Origin: JAZDLO01 sp043801935
Lineage (GTDB): Bacteria > Actinomycetota > Thermoleophilia > RBG-16-64-13
Assembly (NCBI GenBank): GCA_043801935.1
Contig: JAZDLO010000029.1
Location: 1 to 39,552, forward strand
Length of the DNA stretch: 39,552 nt
Direction: 5' to 3'
Under the pieces are notes generated by a model. That model ran no database searches. It was not told the DNA's origin and was given only the letters and a program-made list of their open reading frames with translations. The position numbers and the translations under genes are program-made. This document shows positions 33,501-39,552 of the stretch, piece by piece. Numbering within the stretch: position 1 is the first letter of the stretch; the number at the start of each line of letters is the position of its first letter.

Positions 33501-34012
33501 AGGACGCCGTCATCCTCATGGCCCTCATGCTGAGCACTCTGGGCTTCCGAGTCTTGGCCACGGAGGGAACGCACCGGGCCCTGACTCTTAACGGCATCGA
33601 CTCGGAATCCGTTCTCAAGCACACGGTCGGTTTGGAGATGCGAGCGGCCCTGGAGGCAGCGGAGGAGGGTGGGACCGGGGAAGGTGCTCCGGGTCCGTCC
33701 GGCACGAGCGCACCTGCGCCCGATGCCATCACGACCATCGTGGATCTCATCGAGGCGGGTGCGATCGACCTGGTGATCAACATCCCCCGGGGCCGTGGGG
33801 CCCGCTCCGACGGCTACGAGATCCGCAGGGCGGCTCTTCGTCGGGGGGTGCCGACCATGACTAATGCTGCGGCGGCTCACGCTGCCGTCCAGGCCATCGC
33901 GGGCGCTCGCAAGAGCCGGGAAATCACCGTGACCTGCCTGCAGGACCTTCACAGCCGGCTGGCTGCCAGGGCACTGGGGACTGCGTCCGGCCCGACCGGA
34001 ACCGGCGCATGA
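30599..34012 (+). CDS. carB: Carbamoyl-phosphate synthase large subunit
   Basis: This 1137-residue protein is a full carbamoyl-phosphate synthase large chain: two ATP-grasp halves, each beginning with an LGSGPxxIGQGxEFDY-type block (residues near 12 and 560), the oligomerisation region between them, and a C-terminal MGS-like allosteric domain. It makes carbamoyl phosphate from bicarbonate, two ATP and ammonia delivered by CarA, for pyrimidines and arginine. It is slightly longer than usual because of a Gly/Pro/Ala/Ser-rich insert at about residues 1011-1043 in the MGS domain. AGGAAGAG lies 10 bases before the ATG, within a PyrR-loop-like hairpin. carA is not upstream here. The stop overlaps pyrK as ATGA. 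Confidence 0.98.
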   Translation: MPRRTDIRKILLLGSGPIVIGQACEFDYSGTQACKVLMEEGFEVVLVNSNPATIMTDPLFSHRTYIEPLVPEVVAKIIEVERPDALLPTLGGQTALNLAVALSEDGTLEKYGVELIGANYAAIHRAEARDEFRATMASIGLRVPESAVVKSVAEARAALADGLSLPLIIRPSFTLGGHGGGVATTDLEFDEVVLAGLEASPTHQVLLEESIIGWKEFELEVMRDLNDNVVIVCSIENIDPMGVHTGDSITVAPQQTLTDVQYQRLRDASLDIIRAIGVETGGSNIQFAYSPETDELMVIEMNPRVSRSSALASKATGFPIAKIAAKLAVGYTLDEIANDITRKTPACFEPTIDYVVVKTPRWAFEKFPLADARLTTHMKSVGENMAIGRTFKEAFQKSMGSRELDVRPDIPDDNEALVAMIAIPSAERYDLILEAYRRGVTLEALFAATLIDEWFLEELREIVEAENHLKSFAEEGGLPALPRKELWHAKRLGFSDEHIGRLLEVAEMEVRERRIADAIIPTYKAVDTCAAEFEAYTPYFYSTYEEENEAIPVPDKESVIILGSGPNRIGQGIEFDYCCVHAVQEMREQGYQAIMVNCNPETVSTDYDTSDRLYFEPLTFEDVLNIIENEKPKGVVVQFGGQTPLKIAERLHAAGVPILGTSQDAIDLAEDRERFGEVLKKLGLKAPPFGTVRNIEEALAVADRIGYPVLVRPSYVLGGRAMEIVYDQESLEHYLRTAVKASPRHPVLIDRFLEHSTEIDVDALCDGEDVYIGAVMQHVEEAGIHSGDSACVIPTVSLGEDAVRRIEEQTAALARELGVVGLMNVQYAVQQSDHGGASIYVLEVNPRGSRTVPFVSKATGVSLARVAARIIAGHKLRDMGLPGWDESIAAGRVPCRRDLEHVAVKEAVLPFPRFPGVDTTLGPEMKSTGEVMGVGPSFPAAFAKASLAAGDRLPREGTVFVSVADAEKDAVILMALMLSTLGFRVLATEGTHRALTLNGIDSESVLKHTVGLEMRAALEAAEEGGTGEGAPGPSGTSAPAPDAITTIVDLIEAGAIDLVINIPRGRGARSDGYEIRRAALRRGVPTMTNAAAAHAAVQAIAGARKSREITVTCLQDLHSRLAARALGTASGPTGTGA

Positions 34013-34992
34013 GCGCCCAGGCGACTGACGCGGCCGTGGGGGACCGTCACCACATGCACTCCGGGCGTGTATGGGGACGCGTGGTGGGTAACGAACCTCT
34101 GGGAAGTCTGGTCTGGCTGACCATCGACGTCCCTGGATGGCGCAGCGCGCGACCCGGCCAGTTCGCCCTGCTTCAGTCCGAACCTTCCCGGTGCTTTCTC
34201 GCTCGGGCGTTGTCTATCGCGGACGAGGTAGGGGAGAGGGTGTCGTTCCTGATCGCCCCCGTGGGTGAGGGTACTCGAGAACTCTGTGGACTAGAGCCCG
34301 GTGCCCGGGTCTGGGTGCTCGGTCCGCTGGGGAACGGGTTCGATATGGAGGAGATCGCATGCTGCGCCGCGTCTTCATCCCCGTCCCTCTCCGCTCCCTC
34401 CTCCGGCCTGCCGCGTCTGCTGATCGTGGCCGGAGGCGTGGGGGCGGCACCGTTTCCGTTCCTGCTTTCCCGGCTGGTCGACCGCTACGCCCTAGACCGG
34501 TCCTCGGGCACCGCGGCCGGGGCGCCGGCGGAACGATTTCCTGAGGTCGTTGTCTTGGCCGGTTTTCGCGACGCGTCCCAAGCCCGAGGAGCGGCTCCTG
34601 TGATCGAAGCGGTCTGCAGACTGCGGGAGGCTGGTTCATCTTCCCGGTTCGTGATGGCCGCCGAAGACGGTTCGTGTGGCCCCGCCGAGAAGGTGACCGA
34701 CCTGCTGGCCAGGGAGTTGCGACCGGGCGACAGGCTAGTGGCGTGCGGACCGTCTGCCATGTCGGTCGCGGTGTGGAGCACCTGTTGTCAGGTGGCGGAT
34801 GTCCAGGCATGGTTCAGTCTGGAGGCGGGCATGGCCTGCGGCGTCGGCTCATGCCACGGGTGCGCACTGACGTTGGCCGATGGCTCCATGGTCCGGGTTT
34901 GTCGTGACGGCCCGGTGTTCTTCGGGGCGAGGGCGTTCGGCCCGAACATGTCACTGCCGGTCTCGTCGGACGGGGGAGAGGACCGGGCATGA
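34009..34992 (+). CDS. pyrK: Dihydroorotate dehydrogenase electron transfer subunit
   Basis: This 327-residue protein is a PyrK-type ferredoxin reductase-like subunit. An N-terminal FAD barrel includes RPGQFALL and RALSIAD. A nucleotide-binding domain follows with LIVAGGVGAAPFPFL. A C-terminal [2Fe-2S] site uses Cys277, Cys282, Cys285 and Cys298. It carries electrons from the FMN of PyrD to NAD. It is longer than the usual 250-270 residues, with Ser/Pro/Ala-rich inserts around residues 118-140 and 165-178. It overlaps both carB and pyrD by four bases, giving a tightly coupled set. Confidence 0.92.
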   Translation: MSAQATDAAVGDRHHMHSGRVWGRVVGNEPLGSLVWLTIDVPGWRSARPGQFALLQSEPSRCFLARALSIADEVGERVSFLIAPVGEGTRELCGLEPGARVWVLGPLGNGFDMEEIACCAASSSPSLSAPSSGLPRLLIVAGGVGAAPFPFLLSRLVDRYALDRSSGTAAGAPAERFPEVVVLAGFRDASQARGAAPVIEAVCRLREAGSSSRFVMAAEDGSCGPAEKVTDLLARELRPGDRLVACGPSAMSVAVWSTCCQVADVQAWFSLEAGMACGVGSCHGCALTLADGSMVRVCRDGPVFFGARAFGPNMSLPVSSDGGEDRA

Positions 34993-35969
34993 GCGCTCCC
35001 ACGGTTCCTCCTTCCGTTCCCGATCTCTCCGTCCAGCTTGGACCCCTGCGCCTCGAGCATCCTCTCATCAACGCCTCGGGCACCATGGAGATCTTTGAGT
35101 TGGCCGAGACGCTAGGCGCCGACATCCTCCAGCATCCCCCGGTCTCCGCCTACCTGCCCAAGACCGTGACTCTCGGGCCCCGGGTGGGGAATCCCCCGCC
35201 TCGCATCCTCGAGACCGCGGGGGGGATGATCAATGCCATCGGCCTCTCCGGTGAAGGCCTGGAAACCTTCGTCGCCCGCCGGCTCCCAAACTTGCTCGTC
35301 CTGCCCTGCCCCTTGATCCTGAGCATCGGAGGTTTTTCTCTCCAGGAGTATGTGTCGCTCGCTTCTGGATTGCATCGAGCGTTGGACGCATCGAGCCCGA
35401 ACTGGGTCGATCGGGTCGGCTTGGAGGTGAACATCTCCTGCCCAAACGTGCACTCCGGCTGTGCCTCCATCGGTACCGATCCCGGCGAGACCAACGAAGT
35501 CATGGCGGCCGTCCGCGAGGCCTGGCCGGGGCTGTTGGTCGCGAAACTCACGCCTAACGTCACCGACATCACCGCTATCGCCCTCGCCGCAGTGGCTGGA
35601 GGTGCCGATGCGATCGCAGCCGTCAACACGTTCAAAGGTCTGGTCATCGACCGGGAGACACTCAAGCCCTATCTGGGGAATGTGGTCGGTGGCGTATCGG
35701 GGCCGGCGATCAAGCCGCTCGCTCTACGAGCGGTGTACGAGATTTTCGTTGCGGTAGAAGTGCCTATTATCGGAATGGGGGGCGTGGTAAGTACACAGGA
35801 CGTGCTCGATTTCATGGCCTGCGGCGCGCGGGTGGTAGCGGTGGGGTGTGCGGGGTTCGTGGAACCCTGGCGCGCAGGAGCGCTAGCCGATGGCTTAGCC
35901 GAAGCTCTCGCCGCGCGGGGCATGGGACTTGGTGAGCTGGTAGGCTGGGCGCACCGGGGAGTAAGCTAA
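34989..35969 (+). CDS. pyrD: Dihydroorotate dehydrogenase, class 1B catalytic subunit
   Basis: This 326-residue protein is a class 1 dihydroorotate dehydrogenase. The ISCPNV motif carries Cys151, at the position of the catalytic base in class 1 enzymes. FMN-binding blocks NASGT near the N-terminus, AVNTFKG and GVSGPAIKPLALR are present, and the C-terminal GMGGV motif follows. With PyrK it forms the NAD-linked 1B enzyme that oxidises dihydroorotate to orotate in the cytoplasm. It overlaps pyrK as ATGA. In many actinobacteria pyrF comes next, but here the stop is followed directly by a hairpin and mihF. Confidence 0.95.
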   Translation: MSAPTVPPSVPDLSVQLGPLRLEHPLINASGTMEIFELAETLGADILQHPPVSAYLPKTVTLGPRVGNPPPRILETAGGMINAIGLSGEGLETFVARRLPNLLVLPCPLILSIGGFSLQEYVSLASGLHRALDASSPNWVDRVGLEVNISCPNVHSGCASIGTDPGETNEVMAAVREAWPGLLVAKLTPNVTDITAIALAAVAGGADAIAAVNTFKGLVIDRETLKPYLGNVVGGVSGPAIKPLALRAVYEIFVAVEVPIIGMGGVVSTQDVLDFMACGARVVAVGCAGFVEPWRAGALADGLAEALAARGMGLGELVGWAHRGVS

Positions 35970-35991
35970 GGCTCTACTTGAGGTAGAGCTT
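35969..35991 (+). terminator. Stem-loop after pyrD
   Basis: GCTCTAC (35971-35977) pairs perfectly with GTAGAGC (35983-35989) around TTGAG, extended by a G-U and an A-U pair. It starts at the pyrD stop codon and lies before the mihF promoter. Only TTAAACG follows, so the T-tract is poor. Its place between two transcription units supports a terminator role. Confidence 0.45.
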
Positions 35992-36017
35992 AAACGCAAA
36001 ATTCGTGCTCGATGGAC

Positions 36018-36045
36018 TTGCGTCCTACTGTGGCACGAGTATAAT
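36018..36045 (+). promoter_or_regulatory. mihF promoter, probably leaderless
   Basis: A perfect TATAAT (36040-36045) is preceded at a 16-base spacing by TTGCGT (36018-36023). Exactly seven bases after the -10 box comes an in-frame GTG (36053) that suits the mihF start. Transcription would begin at or next to that GTG, giving a leaderless mRNA as is common in actinobacteria. Confidence 0.55.
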
Positions 36046-36052
36046 GACGGCT

Positions 36053-36385
36053 GTGAGCCCTCCTGTCAGCATACTGCCCTTGACACCAGAACGCAGCCGC
36101 CAGCAGCGGATGGAAGCTCTCAGACGAGCCAATGACATCCGTTCAGAGCGGGCTCGGCTCAAAGAAGGGCTGCGTAATGGCGAAGTTGCTATCAACGAGG
36201 TGCTGCTCGATCCTCCACCGTGCGTGCACACCGCCAAGGTGTTCGATCTGGTGTTGGCCGTCCCGAAATACGGGCGGGTGAAAGCCAACAAGGTCTTGGA
36301 GCGGTGCCGCGTCAGTTCTTCCAAGACTGTGAACGGACTCACTCCGCGCCAGCGCAAAGAACTGCTTGATATGCTGGGCGACTGA
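36053..36385 (+). CDS. mihF: Actinobacterial integration host factor (mIHF)
   Basis: With the GTG at 36053 the protein has 110 residues, close to the usual size of mIHF. The core pattern LTPERSRQQRMEALRRA, KEGLRNGEV, VFDLVLAVPKYGRVKANKVLE and GLTPRQRKELLDMLGD matches the family, including the helix-turn-like LxxLPKxGKVKA DNA-binding segment. It is an essential nucleoid DNA-binding and bending protein restricted to actinobacteria, which supports the taxonomic reading. An ATG at 36044 and an upstream one at 36005 are also in frame, but the first lies inside the TATAAT box. The stop overlaps the likely gmk start. Confidence 0.85.
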   Translation: MSPPVSILPLTPERSRQQRMEALRRANDIRSERARLKEGLRNGEVAINEVLLDPPPCVHTAKVFDLVLAVPKYGRVKANKVLERCRVSSSKTVNGLTPRQRKELLDMLGD

Positions 36386-37035
36386 CCGGCGCCCATCCCC
36401 GGGGGGCGGCTATCGCCAGGCTCATCGTCATCTCCGGGCCTTCTGGGGCCGGCAAAGGTACCCTCATCCACCGCCTTCTCTCTCGGATCCCCGGGCTGGC
36501 CCTCTCGGTGTCTGCCACCACTCGCCCTCGGCGCAGGGCGGAGGTGGAGGGACGGGACTATTTCTTTCTAAGTGAAAAAGAGTTCAAGCGCTGGGTGGAG
36601 GAGGGATCGTTCCTAGAATGGGCCGCGTATAGCGGCTACCTCTACGGCACCCCGAAGCGGGCGGTGCAGGAAAACCTGGCCGGCGGTCGGTATGTCGTCC
36701 TCGAGATCGAACTCGAAGGTGCCCGGCAAGTGCTTGAAAAGTGCCCCGAGGCGTTGATGATATTCATCATGCCGCCCTCGCTCCGGGAACTGGAGCGTCG
36801 TCTCCGAGGGCGGAGGACCGAGAGCGAGCGTGCCATCGAGAGCCGGCTGGCCCGGGCGAAGGAAGAGATGGAAGCCGTGCAGGCAAAGGCTTGGCCGGGC
36901 CGGCGTCAATTCGACTATGTTATAGTGAACGATAGCGTGAAAAGGGCTAGTGAAGAGCTTGCCCAGGCAATCGAGCGAACCAGGGAAGAGGATGAACAAG
37001 CCGACAGTCGACGAGATCCTTGCCGGTCTTTCTAA
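36382..37035 (+). CDS. gmk: Guanylate kinase, with a non-canonical start
   Basis: The protein is a normal guanylate kinase. The P-loop GPSGAGKGT falls at residues 19-27 if translation starts at 36382. SVSATTRPRRRAEVEGRDYFFLS and EWAAYSGYLYGTP follow, and the C-terminal helical part is intact. It phosphorylates GMP to GDP. No ATG, GTG or TTG lies in frame between the upstream in-frame stop (36367-36369) and the P-loop. The best candidates are the CTG at 36382, which overlaps the mihF stop as CTGA and would allow coupled reinitiation (217 residues), and an ATC at 36412 behind a GGGGGG run. The first GTG in frame (36508) would remove the P-loop and is not acceptable. The 3' end overlaps rpoZ by 44 bases. 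Confidence 0.9.
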   Translation: MTGAHPRGAAIARLIVISGPSGAGKGTLIHRLLSRIPGLALSVSATTRPRRRAEVEGRDYFFLSEKEFKRWVEEGSFLEWAAYSGYLYGTPKRAVQENLAGGRYVVLEIELEGARQVLEKCPEALMIFIMPPSLRELERRLRGRRTESERAIESRLARAKEEMEAVQAKAWPGRRQFDYVIVNDSVKRASEELAQAIERTREEDEQADSRRDPCRSF

Positions 37036-37264
37036 CACTCACGATGAAGAGACCGAGGAGCCCAATCGCTACACGGCCGTGATGGTCACGGCCAAGCGGG
37101 CTCGCCAGATCAACACCTACTACCATAGCTTGGGCGAGGGGGGGGCTCTCGACGCCTTCGCTCCTCCGCTGGTCGCCAACATCTCCAAGAACTACCTCAG
37201 CATCGCCATGGCGGAGGTCGCCAGAAGCGAGATAGCTTACAGGCTGCGCCCTACCCGTCAGTAG
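36992..37264 (+). CDS. rpoZ: RNA polymerase omega subunit
   Basis: The ATG at 36992 is preceded by GGGAAGAG and gives 90 residues, the usual size. The block NRYTAVMVTAKRARQIN matches the conserved omega segment that clamps the beta-prime C-terminus, and VANISKNYLSIAMAEVARSEI is the second conserved part. An in-frame ATG at 36950 would add 14 residues that are not family-like. It overlaps the gmk 3' end by 44 bases in another frame, as is common in this conserved gmk-rpoZ pair, and lies 19 bases before coaBC. Confidence 0.92.
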   Translation: MNKPTVDEILAGLSNTHDEETEEPNRYTAVMVTAKRARQINTYYHSLGEGGALDAFAPPLVANISKNYLSIAMAEVARSEIAYRLRPTRQ

Positions 37265-37283
37265 GGAGACCGGGGAGCGCGTG

Positions 37284-38519
37284 ATGGCCGATCCGCCCGT
37301 CGTACTGCTTGGGGTAACGGGAGGGATCGCCGCCTACAAAGCCGCTGAGCTGCTGCGGGGCCTGCAGAAGGCAGGCATGGAGGTCCGTGTCGCCATGACG
37401 CGGGCCGCCACGCAGTTCATCGGCACTATGACATTCGAGACTCTATCGGGCCATCCGGTCCGGCTGGATCAGATCAGTGAGTTGCGCGCGGATTCGCTCA
37501 TCACTCACGTCGAAGACAGCCAAGAAGCCGACATCATGGTCATCGCCCCTGCTACGGCCAACACGATGGCAAAGATGGCCAACGGTATCGCCGACAACCT
37601 CCTCACCTCCATGTGCTTGGCTTTCGCCAAGACGGTGGTGGTCGCTCCGGCCATGAACACTAACATGTGGGAGCACCCCGCCACCCAGCGCAACGTAAGC
37701 CTGCTGCGAGAACGAGGGGTGTTCGTTGTGGAACCGGGCGCCGGCGAACTGGCTTGCGGCGTCTACGGCTCGGGGCGGATGGCCGAGCCCGACAGCATCG
37801 TAGCGGAGGTCAAGCTACGGCTTCAGGTGCAGCGAAAGCGCGACCTCCGCGGCCTGCGCGTGGTCATCACCGCTGGCGGCACCCGTGAGCCCATCGATTC
37901 AGTTCGCTTTATCGGCAACCGCAGCTCGGGCAAGATGGGGTTCGCCCTGGCCCGGGCGGCGTTCGACCGCGGGGCCCAGGTGGATCTGATCGAGGCCAAC
38001 GTGGACATGCCCGCGGCGCCGGGTGTCCGTCAGATCAAGACTCCCACTGCGGGGGAGATGCATGCCGAGGTGATGCAGCGTCTGCCCGAGACCGACATCC
38101 TCATCATGGCGGCGGCCGTGGCCGATTATCGAGTGGCCTCGGGGCCGGCCGGGGGCAAGATAGGCAAGGGCCGAGACAAACTCGCCATCGGATTGCAGCC
38201 GACCACCGACATCCTCTGCGATGTGGCCGCCCACCACAAAGGGCAGTTCCTTGTGGGCTTCGCCGCCGAGTACGGCTTGGAGGGTCTGGGGCGTGCCCGG
38301 GAGAAGATGGAGCGCAAGCAACTCGACATGATCGTGTTCAACGATATCTCGCGCACCGACATCGGCTTCGATTCCGACTTCAATGAAGTGCGCATCTTGA
38401 CCCGGGACTCCGAGGTCCCGGTGGAGCGTGCGCCCAAGGAGACCATCGCCGAGATCATCCTGGACCACATCGCCCAGGCGGTGCGGGCGCGCAGGGGGGA
38501 GACTCCACTGCCGGCCTAG
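37284..38519 (+). CDS. coaBC: Bifunctional phosphopantothenoylcysteine decarboxylase/synthase
   Basis: This 411-residue protein is the standard CoaBC fusion for coenzyme A synthesis. The N-terminal flavin decarboxylase half (CoaC) shows GVTGGIAAYKAAEL, PAMNTNMW and ACGVYGSGRMAEP. The C-terminal synthase half (CoaB), from about residue 182, shows ITAGGTREPIDSVRFIGNRSSGKMG and the AAAVADYR and KIGKG blocks. It adds cysteine to phosphopantothenate and decarboxylates the product. The ATG at 37284 suits the GGGGAG ribosome site (36 to 37 kb block) better than the GTG at 37281. It closes the run and is followed by a strong terminator. Confidence 0.95.
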   Translation: MADPPVVLLGVTGGIAAYKAAELLRGLQKAGMEVRVAMTRAATQFIGTMTFETLSGHPVRLDQISELRADSLITHVEDSQEADIMVIAPATANTMAKMANGIADNLLTSMCLAFAKTVVVAPAMNTNMWEHPATQRNVSLLRERGVFVVEPGAGELACGVYGSGRMAEPDSIVAEVKLRLQVQRKRDLRGLRVVITAGGTREPIDSVRFIGNRSSGKMGFALARAAFDRGAQVDLIEANVDMPAAPGVRQIKTPTAGEMHAEVMQRLPETDILIMAAAVADYRVASGPAGGKIGKGRDKLAIGLQPTTDILCDVAAHHKGQFLVGFAAEYGLEGLGRAREKMERKQLDMIVFNDISRTDIGFDSDFNEVRILTRDSEVPVERAPKETIAEIILDHIAQAVRARRGETPLPA

Positions 38520-38565
38520 GAGGGCGTGAGGTCGAAGGTCTAGGCGGGCCGTCGAGTTCAAGAGT

Positions 38566-38601
38566 AAGAGGGGCGCAGCCCGGTCGGGCTGCGCCCCTCT
38601 T
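38566..38601. terminator. Perfect 16-bp bidirectional terminator between convergent genes
   Basis: AAGAGGGGCGCAGCCC (38566-38581) and its exact reverse complement (38586-38601) flank a GGTC loop. The A/T ends give a short U-stretch in each direction. It sits between coaBC (+) and the substrate-binding protein gene (-), so it can end both transcripts. Confidence 0.88.
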
Positions 38602-38646
38602 CTGTACATCGCGGCAACGTTCGTCGCGCCGTGGCGAGATGCTGGT

Positions 38647-39552
38647 CTAGAAGTTGTACGGGAGCGGCTCGAAGGGCTTGAGGATCGGCATGGTCGGGTC
38701 TTGCCCGTAGCACGTGTAGATGTCGTATTTATACTTGCTACCCGCGGGAGTGCTCCACCACTGCCCGCCGCCGATCTTGATCTTGAAGACGTTCGGGACC
38801 GGGCGTACGGTGCCCAACTTGACCGGCAGATTGAAGTCGACCGGGCCGTTGATACCTTCGAACTTGGTGGTCTTGATCGCGTCTACGTAGAGTTCCTTGT
38901 TCTCGATGTCCGAGACGCGCTTAAGCACATCGATGGCCCATTCGTACTTGCCGAGCTGGCCGAGCGTCTCGGTCCACTGCTCGCCGCTCTCACTCTCGTA
39001 CAGATCGGAGTACTCCTGGCAGGTCTGGCCGGTGAGGGCGCTCTTGTACGGCCAAGTCGGATGCCACACATGGTGGTCCGAGGTGCCGATCCCGATGTCG
39101 CCCACGGCTTCGATGGCGTCATGGAAGAGAAGGGCCTTGCTCATGCTGAGGATCTTCGGCCGGTAGTCCTGCTGGATGCACTGCTTCCAGAAGTTGGTGA
39201 AGTCGGAAACGATCTGGAGCCCCTTGCAGATCTCGGCCCCGCTCTTCTTGAACTCGGATATCTGGGCGGTGTAATCCTCTGACGGAGCCTGGTACATCTC
39301 CGGCTGCGCGACTATGGTGTAGCCACCCCTTTCCAGGAACGGACCGAGCCCTGTCTCCTTGTTCGACCAGGCCACGCCGTCGGAGTCGTTCGGGAAGAGG
39401 AGAGCGACCTTCTTGTTGGTCGGGATCTGGTCCCACATGCCTATGCTGCACTCGGCCGCGTCCTCTACGCCGAAGTGGTACATCCAGGTCCACTTGAACG
39501 GTGTGTCCGGAGTCGCGCCCCGGCCGAAGTAGAACGGCTGCCAGGGTACGAA
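38647..39552 (-). CDS. ABC transporter substrate-binding protein, paralogue of the one at 8499; 5' end outside the window
   Basis: The reading frame is open to the window edge, giving at least 301 residues. The part before the first Met continues the family alignment (PWQPFYFGRG... KWTWMYHFG). It shares long similar blocks with the protein at 8499-9911: DFTNFWKQC, KALLF, WHPTWPYKS, TCQEYSDLYE, WAIDVLKR and a matching RPVPNV near the C-terminus. It is therefore a Leu/Ile/Val-type periplasmic-binding fold, and an N-terminal export signal is expected beyond the window. Permease and ATPase genes might lie further upstream on the minus strand. The ligand is unknown. Similarity is clearly intra-family but far from identical, so duplication is not recent. 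Confidence 0.92.
   Translation of the reverse strand, partial: FVPWQPFYFGRGATPDTPFKWTWMYHFGVEDAAECSIGMWDQIPTNKKVALLFPNDSDGVAWSNKETGLGPFLERGGYTIVAQPEMYQAPSEDYTAQISEFKKSGAEICKGLQIVSDFTNFWKQCIQQDYRPKILSMSKALLFHDAIEAVGDIGIGTSDHHVWHPTWPYKSALTGQTCQEYSDLYESESGEQWTETLGQLGKYEWAIDVLKRVSDIENKELYVDAIKTTKFEGINGPVDFNLPVKLGTVRPVPNVFKIKIGGGQWWSTPAGSKYKYDIYTCYGQDPTMPILKPFEPLPYNF

Noticed and set aside
1..39552. CRISPR arrays, insertion sequences, prophage genes, tRNA or rRNA genes
   Set aside because: No regularly spaced repeats, transposase or integrase motifs, or structured RNA genes were recognised on either strand.

Overview
The window is high-GC bacterial DNA that reads as an uncultured, anaerobic or facultative actinobacterium. 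The actinobacterial signs are the carB-pyrK-pyrD-mihF-gmk-rpoZ-coaBC block (mihF is an actinobacterial hallmark), a GTP-type PEP carboxykinase, Thr-rich Tat lipoproteins, frequent ATGA overlaps and apparently leaderless starts. The anaerobic signs are a tungsten-type aldehyde ferredoxin oxidoreductase, a selenocysteine formate dehydrogenase and other Mo/W enzymes. I cannot name the species. No tRNA, rRNA, CRISPR array or insertion sequence was seen, and no gene-free stretch exceeds 300 bases.

Region 1 (1-8344, +) is a redox cluster. It holds the tail of a probable RidA-family gene, a cytoplasmic bis-MGD molybdenum oxidoreductase, a xanthine-dehydrogenase-family hydroxylase, a small two-cluster ferredoxin and an aldehyde ferredoxin oxidoreductase. 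The hydroxylase is arranged abnormally. Its FAD subunit is fused to the C-terminal half of the molybdopterin subunit, the [2Fe-2S] subunit follows, and the N-terminal half of the molybdopterin subunit is a separate last gene.

Region 2 (8499-15225, +) holds a Tat-lipoprotein ABC substrate-binding protein, a RutB-like amidohydrolase, an ABM-fold protein, a DUF5661 protein, a class II aldolase, a DAK2-DegV (FakA-FakB-like) fusion and a DUF1295 membrane protein. Region 3 (15448-25151) holds PEP carboxykinase, an aminotransferase, a DUF2294 protein, a Mut7-C RNase-like protein, an MFS transporter (-), a small membrane protein, carbamate kinase, a 10-formyl-THF hydrolase-like protein and an M48 protease.

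Region 4 (25214-29335, -) is a single 1373-residue formate dehydrogenase gene. It is read through an in-frame UGA that is followed by a clear bacterial SECIS hairpin with a GGUCU loop. The protein also carries a [2Fe-2S] domain and a GltD-like NAD(P)H/FAD domain. Its leader ends in a terminator-like hairpin plus T6. Region 5 (29580-38519, +) has an EamA transporter and then the pyrimidine/housekeeping block, with a PyrR-binding-like loop just before carB. A strong bidirectional terminator separates coaBC from a second substrate-binding lipoprotein (-) that runs off the end and is a paralogue of the one in region 2.

Taken together, the accessory half looks built for anaerobic oxidation of N-heterocycles, aldehydes and formate. 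RidA, RutB-like, carbamate kinase and formyl-THF hydrolase genes hint at nucleobase or amide breakdown. That pathway reading is inference; the individual family calls are much firmer.
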